Source: Neoarius graeffei
Lineage: Eukaryota > Chordata > Actinopteri > Siluriformes > Ariidae
Length of the DNA: 64,000 nt
Direction: 5' to 3'
Assembly (NCBI RefSeq): GCF_027579695.1
Contig: NC_083596.1
Span: 10,887,798-10,951,797, forward strand
In this document: piece by piece, positions 1 through 8,220 of the stretch
Position numbering within the stretch: position 1 is the stretch's first letter
Layout of the letters: each line of letters opens with the position of its first letter
Translations under genes and position numbers: made by a program
Notes under the pieces: generated by a model
The model's input: the letters and a program-made list of their open reading frames with translations, nothing else
The model's database searches: none
Told to the model about the DNA's origin: nothing

Positions 1-149
1 ATAGAAAATCAATGACTTCCGACCAATCAGATTTGTGAATTTGACAGCATTGTGGTGTAACAAATAATTTTGACTTAGTTAAAAGAGAATACTAAAATGT
101 AGGCTTTACAGTATTTGTTTATGGCAGGCGGTAAATAAAATCTCCTTAG

Positions 150-590
<441 letters not shown>

Positions 591-642
591 AAATGTATTA
601 TTTAAAGATGTATGTTTTTGTTTTTTTTTCCTTTTCCCTGTA

Positions 643-648
643 AATAAA
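643..648 (+). terminator. slc30a5: slc30a5 poly(A) signal
   Basis: AATAAA lies 53 bases past the slc30a5 stop codon and follows a T-rich run. It is the only canonical hexamer before repeats begin, so the 3' UTR is probably under 100 bases. Confidence 0.8.
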
Positions 649-1157
649 ACTTTTAAGAAATAGTTCAGAGTCGTTCATTTCAGAAAATCACCTGATGGTC
701 TTGTGATGACTCATTTATATCTCAGAAAACATGATAAAATTTGAGTTATTACCAGAGGTGGACAAAGTACCCAACTTCATTACTTAAGCCAGAATTCAGA
801 TCCCACTGGTCAAATGTTACTCCAATACAAGTGAAAGTTGTCCAGTCAAATTTTTTACTCAAGTACTTGCTTTTAAAAATACTTAAGGTTCTGTCAACGC
901 ATGGTTATATTCTTCCCAGAGCACTTACAAAACCTAACGCTGTTACCAAAGACAGAAATGTGAATTCACAAAATGAACGCATACTGTGCAATCATGGTGG
1001 TTTAATGTTAAGCTAGCTAGTCAGTGAAACTCCACCTGACATGCTAGCAAACTCTTTTCAAACTCGAAATCGTATTGGGTAGCTAACGCTACTAGAAAAG
1101 AAAGATTTCTACGTTCTGTTTATTTGGCAAGATTATGCTAAATGTATTTCTGAACGG

Positions 1158-1425
1158 GCAGCACGGTGGTGTAGTGGTTAGCGCTGTCGCCTCACAGCAA
1201 GAAGGTCCGGGTTCGAGCCCCGTGGCCAGCGAGGGCCTTTCTGTGCGGAGTTTGCATGTGAATGTGAGTGTGAATGGTTGTCTGTGTCTATGTGTCAGCC
1301 CTGTGATGACCTGGCGACTTGTCCAGGGTGTACCCCGCCTTTCGCCCGTAGTCAGCTGGGATAGGCTCCAGCTTGCCTGCAACCCTGTAGAACAGGATAA
1401 AGCGGCTAGAGATAATGAGATGAGA
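1158..1425 (+). mobile_element. tRNA-headed SINE (main family), internally deleted
   Basis: This is the first of about twenty copies of one family. The ~375-bp consensus starts GGCGGCACGGTGGTGTAGTG, has an A box (TGTAGTGGTTAGCGC) and a B box (GGTTCGAGCCC), and ends in GATGA/GATAATGAG repeats. The head closely resembles a tRNA-Val gene, including CTCAC where its anticodon loop lies. This copy lacks the part after the CATG of TTTGCATG up to the GTGAATGTGAG block. A 13-bp duplication, TATTTCTGAACGG, flanks it at 1145-1157 and 1426-1438. Confidence 0.92.
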
Positions 1426-1450
1426 TATTTCTGAACGGACTTCAGATAAG

Positions 1451-1802
1451 GGTGGCACGGTGGTGTAGTGGTTAGCACTGTCGCCTCACAGCAAGAAGGT
1501 CCAGGTTCGAGCCCCGTGGTCGGCGTGGGCCTTTCTGTGCGGAGTTTGCATGTTCTCCACCTGGGTTTCCTCCGGGTGCTCCGGTTTCCCCCACAGTCCA
1601 AAGGCATGTAGGTTAGTTTAACTGGTGACTCTAAATTTACCATAGGTGTTAATGGTTGTCTGTGTCTAAGTGTCAGCCCTGTGATGACCTGGCGACTTGT
1701 CCAGGGTGTACCCCGCCTTTCGCCTGTAGTCAGCTGGGATATGTTCCAGCTTGCCTGCGACCCTGTAGAGCAGGATAAAGCGGCTAGAGATAATGAGATG
1801 AG
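1451..1802 (+). mobile_element. tRNA-headed SINE (main family)
   Basis: Near full-length copy 12 bases after the previous SINE's duplication. Its own duplication ACTTCAGATAAG lies at 1439-1450 and 1803-1814. The two SINEs are therefore separate insertions into the hAT relic, not a tandem duplication. Confidence 0.92.
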
Positions 1803-2008
1803 ACTTCAGATAAGTTAACATTATTCGTGTTAGCGTAACTCCATTTTTACATGCTAACTAACAGTGTCCAAGTTAACTAGCTATGTGTTAATGTTAGCTG
1901 TGGACAAGGCTACGGCAACTTGGCGGGAAAATCCACAGAAAGTCATTTGACTAATCAGACTGCATAGCTATTGCAACATTATCGCTAGCTCTAAAAGCAC
2001 AGACAACT

Positions 2009-2227
2009 TCATTGTAAGCTTTCTCTTGGAACAAAACATTTACAGACCTCAAGATGCTTCTGTAGGTTGGACGGCGAGTTTTTGTAGGCCGTGATGTGGT
2101 TTGTTTTCGACAAACAAAGCAAACATTTAAAATGAAACGAATCTTTAATCCTTTCAGAAAACTGAAACATGGGTTCTAGGTAAAGCCATGAGTGCGTGCA
2201 TTCTCCAGAAGAACCGCCTCCTTCCAT
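2009..2227 (-). pseudogene. BED zinc-finger part of a hAT transposase (copy 1)
   Basis: The 72-residue frame holds FKCLLCLSKTNHITAY then NLQKHLEVCKC: Cys-x2-Cys followed by His-x4-Cys, the BED finger found at the N terminus of many hAT transposases. The same frame occurs at 40131-40346 with a few changes. No downstream catalytic domain follows, so it is an orphaned N terminus of a deleted element and not a host gene. Confidence 0.72.
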
Positions 2228-2384
2228 TCTGCCATCAACTGATAGTGTTCAAATAACGCTGCTGAGAAATCATTGAACGTGATTTTATACAGTCTATGGA
2301 CGAGACGTGACCCTAGTGATTACTGATAGGCTGTCTCAGTGTCACCTGCGGAAAAACCATCACATTTTAGAAAAAAAACATCCA

Positions 2385-2815
2385 TCAACCAGCATGTCTA
2401 TCAAGAGATCCTGCGGCGTTTGCTTCATTCAGTGCACGAGAAGTGGCGAGAGTTGTGGCAGGACAACGCGCTGGCTCACAACGCCCTGAGCATCCAGCAG
2501 TTCCTTGCCGAGAAGAACATTGCCGTGTTGGAGCAACCTCTCTACTCACCCGACCTGGCTCCATGTGATTTTTTTCCTTTTCCCCAAGAGCAAGGGGGAC
2601 CCGTTTTCCCAATGTAGAAGCCATCAAGAGGACCACGACTATGTTGCTGCAGAGAATCCTGGGAGAATCCTTCCAGGAGCGCGTGGAGGCATGGCGGAAA
2701 AGTATGGGGAAAGTGCGTTAGACTCGAGGGGGATTATTTCAATGGGGAAAACTTGTAGTTTGGATTTGACATAATTTTTTGTGACCCCAGTCCTGTTTCT
2801 TTTGTGACACACCTT
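2385..2815 (+). pseudogene. Mariner-type transposase fragment
   Basis: Peptide pieces in two frames read as the C-terminal part of a mariner transposase: VYQEILRRLLHSVHEKWREL, WQDNALAHNALSIQQFLAEK, then LYSPDLAPCDF. The second and third catalytic Asp lie 34 residues apart (DD34D), which marks mariner rather than Tc1. One frameshift near 2580 splits the reading frame. The 5' half is missing and the fragment abuts the hAT relic directly. Sequence to about 2815 resembles a mariner 3' end. Confidence 0.8.
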
Positions 2816-2939
2816 GTACAAAAAGTCCAGTAATAAAAGCCAGATGGGACACAGTGGGACAGTAAACAAACAGTGGTGGGTTTCTGAAAAGCCTCTTAAC
2901 GCTAAGAGCCTCTTAACTAGGAGAGAAAGTCTTCATTGT

Positions 2940-3913
2940 GGTGTCTCCTATAACCCGGTATGGAAAGTATGAACCAGAACGGGACGGTACATTACAATAA
3001 AGTCACGTTTTCTAAATATTCAGGGGTTTCATACTTAACATCTTGTACTCACACGTATCACTGTCATGTATTCTTTGATTATCCAGTATCATTATATCCC
3101 GTCACGTCGTATTAACATTATATTCACTATATTTTCAATCGAAATTGATCTAAAAGCCCGGAACTCTAAAAGCTTGGAACTCCAATTACGGAATATACCT
3201 CGGTGTGACCTCACAAAGGAATCCCGTGTGGCGGAAAGAGCGCCATCCTGTTGGGATGGGTTCTCACTGGATATTTGTCTCCACTTTTAACTGTCATGAT
3301 GGAGATGTTGATGTGTTATACAGTGGAGGAGGCAACTATCTCAGATTAACACGTTTAAGAAGTGTGGCTCGGTTTGCAAGACCAGTGTCATCAATGTCAC
3401 TGGTTTTCACCTTTGTAGATGTTCAGTCCCAACCTGATACTAATTCCTGTGGTGTATTTGCCATAGCAAACTGTGTCATTATTTTACATGGCATTGACCC
3501 ATGTCCTGTCAAGTACGGTATGATGTTCGGGTCACGAGAGAGCACTTACATACTTGTATGCAAAACAAACTCTTTACCATGTTCCCACATAAAATTGTTG
3601 AGAAAACTGATAGATATAGAACCATTCATGATGTAGAACGGCTTTACTGTGGTTGTAAGTTACCAGAAGATTCAGATTTGTATTTTATGTGCAATGAATG
3701 TAAAATGTGGTTTCACACTGATTGTGAAAACGTGGGTCATAAAACAGAAGCACAGATCAAAAAAGACAAGAACTTGAAATGTATACAATGTCAGCTGAAG
3801 AAACGAAAAGGTAGAAGTAGGGGAAGAGGCAAGAAATAGCATGCAAAAACCTGGAAGGCAAATATAAAAAAATACATGATGGTACTGTTCCGTACCGAGT
3901 TATGGGAGATGCG
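2940..3913 (+). mobile_element. DNA element with Ulp1-like and PHD coding sequence
   Basis: The ends are imperfect inverted repeats: TCTCCTATAACCCGGTATGG at the left and, reverse-complemented, TCTCCCATAACTCGGTACGG at the right. The host MITE's TTCATTGTG is repeated at 2932-2940 and 3914-3922, giving an 8-9 bp target duplication. The coding remnant is described separately. An 8-bp duplication plus an Ulp1 peptidase fits Zisupton-like elements and also some Mutator-like ones. The superfamily is not settled by what is visible. Confidence 0.75.
3205..3839 (+). pseudogene. Ulp1/SENP-like peptidase C terminus plus PHD finger
   Basis: The first frame (to 3636) contains SQPDTNSCGVFAIANC, the Gln-x-Asn/Asp-x2-Cys-Gly active-site block of Ulp1/SENP (C48) cysteine peptidases. 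The second frame (to 3839) contains LYCGCKLPEDSDLYFMCNEC, then KMWFHTDCENVG and CIQC, a Cys4-His-Cys3 PHD finger, and ends in a basic GRSRGRGKK tail. One frameshift near 3500-3525 separates them. The N-terminal part of the peptidase, including its catalytic His and Asp, is not recognisable, and no transposase core is present. It is best read as the 3' coding end of a larger autonomous transposon. Confidence 0.72.
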
Positions 3914-4056
3914 TTCATTGTGCTGCTCACTCTACCATTTAACGATGATCTTTGTGCTACGATGCTTTTGGGAAACCCACCCCAGAACATTTGGGGGGGG
4001 GGGGTTTCCTTAGTTTTCAGTGTGGATATTATTAGCATCATTTCCATTCAAAAGTC

Positions 4057-4399
4057 ATCTCATCTCATTATCTCTAGCCGCTTTATCCTGTTCTACAGGG
4101 TCGCAGGCAAGCTGGAGCCTATCCCAGCTGACTACGGGTGAAAGGCGGGGTACACCCTGGACAAGTCGCCAGGTCATCACAGGGCTGACACATAGACACA
4201 GACAACCATTCACACTCACACCTACAGTCAATTTAGAGTCACCAGTTAACCTAACCTGCATGTCTTTGGACTGTGGGGGAAACCCACGCGGACAACATGC
4301 AAACTCCGCACAGAAAGGCCCTCGCCGGCCACGGGGCTCGAACCCGGACCTTCTTATTGTGAGGTGACAGCGCTAACCACTACACCACCGTGCCGCCCC
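4057..4399 (-). mobile_element. tRNA-headed SINE (main family)
   Basis: Inserted in U1 with the duplication CATTCAAAAGTCAT (4045-4058 and 4400-4413). U2 has the same site empty at about 6293-6305, which confirms the insertion. Confidence 0.93.
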
Positions 4400-5680
4400 C
4401 ATTCAAAAGTCATTTTTTGTAAATTTCCTATGACTTTGAATGTAGTTTCATATCATGACTTTCCAAGACAATATTTTTATTTCACACCCTGAGTCGTTTT
4501 ATTACTTTTATTATTATTCTTCATCAGTTCATATACTCCGATGCTATGTTGTTCGTCCTTCAGTGTCAAAGATGACCATGACTTCAGTTGACGGGCGTTG
4601 GATTGTCTTTGTGTCCCTGGAGGTGATTGATGAGTCTGATCCGGGCCATGAAACTACGTCCACAAGTGGGACACAAGATGGTGGGTGCTGGATTTTCAGT
4701 GAATGTGACTCGAGCCTTGCGTGCTGTGCGTTTTCTCTTGGCCTCTTCAGTGCGTCTGGTCTCTGATACTTGGGCTCCGCTATGAAGTTTGCCTCGCCAG
4801 GTAGAGTGGTCCTGAGCCAGGGACTCCCAGGTGGTTGATGTCCATGTTTTTGAGGGACACTTTGAGGCAGTCTTTAAAGCACTTCTTCTGTCCTCCAACT
4901 GTGCGCCTACCTTAGCTCAGTTGTCCATACATGAGCTGTTTTGGTAACCATCTATCAGAAATTCTAATGACATGGCCAGCCCACCTGACTTGGGCTTTTT
5001 GAAGGAGAGTATGGACACTAGGGATGCTGGCCTGTTCCAGGACCTCAGTGTTTGGAACTTTATCCTGCCACTTGATGTTAAGGAGTCTGCGGAGACAGTT
5101 TGTGTGGAAATGGTTTAGCTGTTTGGCGTGTCTACTGTAGACAGTCCAGGTCTCACAAGCATATAGCAGTGTAGTGAGTACCACTGCACGGTAGACCTTT
5201 AGTTTGGTGGTGACCTTAAGCCCTCTTCGATCCCAAACATTCTCGCAGAGTCTACCGAAAGCGGCACTTGCTTTGGCAGTCCTATTGCTGATCTCAACAT
5301 TGCTGTTCACCGCTCTTGAGTGTGTGCTACCCAGGTAAGTGAAGCTTTCCACTGCCTGAAGGTTCTGGCCCTTAACTTGGATGCGAGGTTTCTGATAGGG
5401 CTTTCCTGGCACAGGCTGGTACATAACTTCAGACTTTTTGGTGCTGATGGTAAGTCCAAAGTTGTCACATGCCTGTGAGAAACAGTCCATTTCATGTTGC
5501 ATCATCTGTTCCGAGTTCGCATTGAAGGCACAGTAGTCAGCGAACAGAAGGTCTCTGACAACAGTCTCTGTTACCTTGGTGGCAGCCTATAGGCATCTGA
5601 GGTTGAACAGTTCGCCATCAGTCCTGTATCTGATCTGTATGCCATCCTGGCAATCACGGAAGGTGTCAGTAAGCATCCAT

Positions 5681-6046
5681 CCATCCATTATCTGTAGTCA
5701 CTTATCCTGTTCTACAGGGTCGCAGGCAAGCTGGAGCCTATCCCAGCTGACTATGGGCGAGAGGTGGGGTACACCCTGGACAAGTCACCAGGTCATCGCA
5801 GGGCTGACACAGAGACAAACAACCATTCACACTCACATTCACACCTACGGTCAATTTAGAGCCACCAATTAGCCTAACCTGCATGTCTTTGGACTGTGGG
5901 GGAAAACGGAGCACCTGGAGGAAATCCACATGGACACGGGGAGAACATGCAAACTCCACACAGAAAGGCCCTCGTCGGCCATTGGGCTAAAACCCAGAAC
6001 CTTCTTGCTGTGAGGTGACAGTGCTAACCACTACACCACCATGCCA
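5681..6046 (-). mobile_element. tRNA-headed SINE, left boundary of the composite
   Basis: Diverged main-family copy ending in CATCCATCC rather than the GATGA tail. It shares its left flank duplication with the right end of the second SINE, not with its own right end. Confidence 0.85.
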
Positions 6047-6109
6047 CCCCCATACAAAAAGTCCAGTAATAAAAGCCAGACGGGACACAGTGGTACAGTA
6101 AACAAGCAG

Positions 6110-6230
6110 TGGTGGGTTTCCCAAAAGCCTCTTAATGCTAAAAGCCTCTTAACTAGGAGAGAAGGTATTCATTGTCCTGCTCGCTCTACCATTTAACAAT
6201 GATCTTTGTGGGCTTTTGGGAAACCCACCC
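6110..6230. mobile_element. Short-ended MITE, uninterrupted copy
   Basis: 121 bp with ends TGGTGGGTTTCCCAAAAGC and GCTTTTGGGAAACCCACCC, flanked by CAG on both sides. It is the same insertion as 2874-3982, carried in the duplicated unit. Confidence 0.78.
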
Positions 6231-6391
6231 CAGAACATTTGTAGGGGTTTTTTTCCCTTAGTTTTCAGTGTGGATATTATAAGCGTCATTTCCATTCAAA
6301 AGTCTTTTCTTTTGTAAATTTCCTATGACTTTGAATGTAGTTTCATATCATAACTTTGCAAGACAATATTTTTATTTCACATCCTGAGTGG

Positions 6392-6734
6392 TTTTATCCA
6401 TCCATCCATTATCTCTAGCCGCTTTATCCTGTTCTACAGGGTCACAGGCAAGCTGGAGCCTATCCCAGCTGACTACAGGCAAAAGGCGGGGTACACCCTG
6501 GACAAGTCGCCAGGTCATCGCAGGACTGACACAGAGACAAACAACCTTTCACACTCTCGGTCGATTTAGAGCCATCAATTAACCTAATCTGCATGCCTTT
6601 GGACTGCGGGGGAAACCGGAGCACCCGAGGAAACCCACGTGGACACAGGGAGAACATGCAAACTCCACACAGAAAGACAATAGGCTCGAACCCGGACCTT
6701 CTTGCTGTGAGGCGACAGTGCTAACCACTACACT
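6392..6734 (-). mobile_element. tRNA-headed SINE, right boundary of the composite
   Basis: Diverged copy lacking part of the central block. Its head abuts TGTCAGTAAGCAT and LINE sequence. Confidence 0.85.
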
Positions 6735-6911
6735 ACACCCCTGTCAGTAAGCATTGCAGAGAAATACATGCTGAATAGTGTCGGGGCAAGAACACTGGGA
6801 AGACAATATTTTTTTGTTCTAGCCCCTTTTGGCAAGAATGGTTTGACCCCGTTAGTCACTGGGAAGACAACTTTCCAGGACAATATTTTTATTTCACACC
6901 CTGAGTTATTA

Positions 6912-7606
6912 CTGTGGGTGGTAAAAGAGAGCAACTGGACTTGCTTGAAGATTCTTGAAGACGTTTCACCTCTCATCCGAAAGGCTTCTTCAGTTCTGTC
7001 TGACTAATAGGGAGTATCAGGTAGTATTTATCCTCTCATGGATGAAAAGTAATCCTAAGGTGTTGTTGAGTCATCCTGTTGGTGTGGGTCACTAGGGGCT
7101 GGGTGTGAACGGCCTAGAGAGTTGTTGGGGTGATCAGTGGATTGTTGGTTCTCTCTGCCCTCCTGTGAGTCACTGAAAACAGCTGGGTTTTGGTGATCAG
7201 TGGATTGTTGGTTCTCTCTGCCCTCCTGTGAGTCATTGAAAACAGCTGGGTTTTGGTGATCAGTGGATTGTTGGTTCTCTCTGTCCTCCTTTGAGTCACT
7301 GAAAACAGCTGGGTTTTGGTGTGCATTCACCAAAACCCAGCTGTTTTCATTGACTCAGAGGAGGACAGAGAGAACCAACAATCCACTGATCACCCCAACG
7401 ACTCTCTAGGCCGTTCACACCCAGCCCCCAGTGACCCACACCAACAGAATGACTCAACAACACCTTAGGATTGCTTTTCATCCATGAGAGGATAAATACC
7501 TGATACTCCCTATTAGTCAGACAGAACTGAAGAAGCCTTTTGGATGAGAGGTGAAACGTCTTCAAGAATCTTCAAGCAAGTCCAGTTGCTCTTTTACCAC
7601 CCACAG
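6912..7606. mobile_element. Two Penelope-like 3' tails, head to head
   Basis: The block begins CTGTGGGTGGTAAAAGAG and ends with its complement CTCTTTTACCACCCACAG. Both arms share GAAGACGTTTCACCTCTCAT / ATGAGAGGTGAAACGTCTTC and DPHQQ(D/N)DSTTP coding, which I recall from the 3' region of fish Penelope-like elements. A 63-bp unit is repeated three times in the left arm (7132-7320) and present about once in the right. The arms meet near 7325. No GIY-YIG or RT domain is present. Confidence 0.7.
7132..7320 (-). repeat. 63-bp (21-codon) repeat, three units
   Basis: GATCAGTGGATTGTTGGTTC recurs at 7132, 7195 and 7258. On the minus strand each unit encodes the same 21 residues (HQNPAVFSDS... ENQQSTD) with few changes, so frame is kept through the array. 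Confidence 0.85.
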
Positions 7607-7617
7607 TTTACTATGAG

Positions 7618-7876
7618 GGCGGCACGGTGGTGTAGTGGTTAGTGCTGTCACCTCACAGCAAGAAGGTTCTGGGTTCGAGCCCCGTGGCCGGCGAGGGCCT
7701 TTCTGTGCGGAGTTTGCATGTTGTCTGCGTGGGTTTCCTCCGGGTGCTCCGGTTTCCCCCACAGTCCAAAGACATGCAGGTTAGGTTAACTGGTGACTCT
7801 AAATTGACCGTGAGTGTGAATGGTTGTCTGGGTGTCAGCCCTGTGATGAGATGAGATGAGATGAGATGAGATGAGA
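7618..7876 (+). mobile_element. tRNA-headed SINE with 3' deletion and long GATGA tail
   Basis: The body stops at CAGCCCTGTGATGA and runs straight into seven GATGA units. The missing part would have been lost by slippage between GATGA motifs. The unit sequence CTTTTATTATTCTTCATC (U3) follows. Confidence 0.85.
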
Positions 7877-8063
7877 CATACTTTTATTATTCTTCATCGG
7901 TTCTTATACTCCGGTGCTGTAGATGGCGGTACACGTCTCCTCTAACAAGTCACGCGCCTTGCTACTGATAGAAGAAAAGTTTTTTAACCAAAGAGTCTCC
8001 GCCCACTCGGAGTCACGTGTCCATGAGCCGCCGTATGAACGCATTGTTTTGAGGCGCCGCTCA

Positions 8064-8164
8064 CCAATCAGAGATGGCGGAATTTTTAGAACGCAGCGAA
8101 TCAGATTCTTAGGAGCGATAATTTAAACCAGTAGCGAGGCGGAGTGGAGCAATTTAAACCAGTT
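8064..8164 (+). promoter_or_regulatory. ccnb1: ccnb1 core promoter: CCAAT box and two CHR-like sites
   Basis: CCAAT lies at 8064-8068 and TTTAAA at 8122-8127 and 8153-8158, the last 42 bases before the ATG. Both TTTAAA lie in an exact 13-bp repeat, AATTTAAACCAGT, 31 bases apart. Mitotic genes including cyclin B use NF-Y at CCAAT boxes and MuvB complexes at CHR elements (TTTGAA/TTTAAA). No TATA box is seen, also typical. Function is inferred from motif and position. Confidence 0.6.
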
Positions 8165-8199
8165 TGTGCTGTGAATTGTGAAGAGAAGGGAGTTCAGAA

Positions 8200-8220
8200 A
8201 TGGCGTTGCGTGTCACAAGG
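8200..8220 (+). CDS. ccnb1: ccnb1 coding exon 1
   Basis: Encodes MALRVTR and ends at AGG|GTGTGT. It is only 21 coding bases, too short for an ORF scan to flag. The ATG context is AGAAATGG, a fair Kozak match. Confidence 0.9.

Larger units (their letters stand above)
753..2384 (-). mobile_element. hAT transposon relic, copy 1, with two SINE insertions
   Basis: Bases from 753 (CAGAGGTGGACAAAGTAC...) to about 2350-2384 match the complete copy at 39498-40674. The left terminal repeat is present. The right terminal repeat is absent and mariner sequence takes its place. Two SINEs sit inside, each with its own target-site duplication. A BED-type zinc-finger reading frame survives on the minus strand near the right end. 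The superfamily is set by the 8-bp duplication around copy 2. Confidence 0.8.
2874..3982. mobile_element. Short-ended MITE, split by an inserted element
   Basis: The termini are TGGTGGGTTTCTGAAAAGC and its near-complement GCTTTTGGGAAACCCACCC. CAG flanks both ends (2871-2873, 3983-3985). An uninterrupted sister lies at 6110-6230 and a third copy at 31787-31913. The inner element occupies 2940-3913. Confidence 0.75.
2818..4560 (+). repeat. Duplicated genomic unit, copy U1
   Basis: Starting AAAAAGTCCAGTAATAAAAG, this unit matches 6050-6392 (U2) on both sides of a shared MITE. Its right end matches short pieces at 6875-6911 and 7876-7920 (U3). U1 has grown by insertion of the Ulp1/PHD element and of a SINE. 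U2 lacks both, so those insertions came after the copying event or were lost from U2. Confidence 0.75.
5681..6742. repeat. SINE–unit U2–SINE composite inserted in the LINE
   Basis: TGTCAGTAAGCAT occurs at about 5668-5680 and again at about 6735-6748, and the LINE reading continues across. Between them lie a minus-strand SINE, U2 (copy of 2818-4500 without its two insertions) and a second minus-strand SINE. Either a SINE inserted first and exchanged with SINEs around another U copy, or the block moved as one piece. Confidence 0.7.
4560..6840 (-). pseudogene. LINE 3' part: reverse transcriptase end and C2H2 finger
   Basis: On the minus strand, 6840-6743 encodes VLAPTLFSMYFSAMLTD, the text resumes at 5680, and 5505-4912 carries the thumb and C-terminal region (FTYLGSTHSR, LLYACETWTVYSRH, RWAGHVIR). 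After a frame change, 4898-4584 ends in CPTCGRSFMARIRLINHLQG, a C2H2 finger. These belong to an endonuclease-type non-LTR retrotransposon; I do not commit to a clade. The usual FADD catalytic box reads FADY, so the active site is lost. The interruption at 5681-6742 is a separate composite insertion. Confidence 0.82.
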
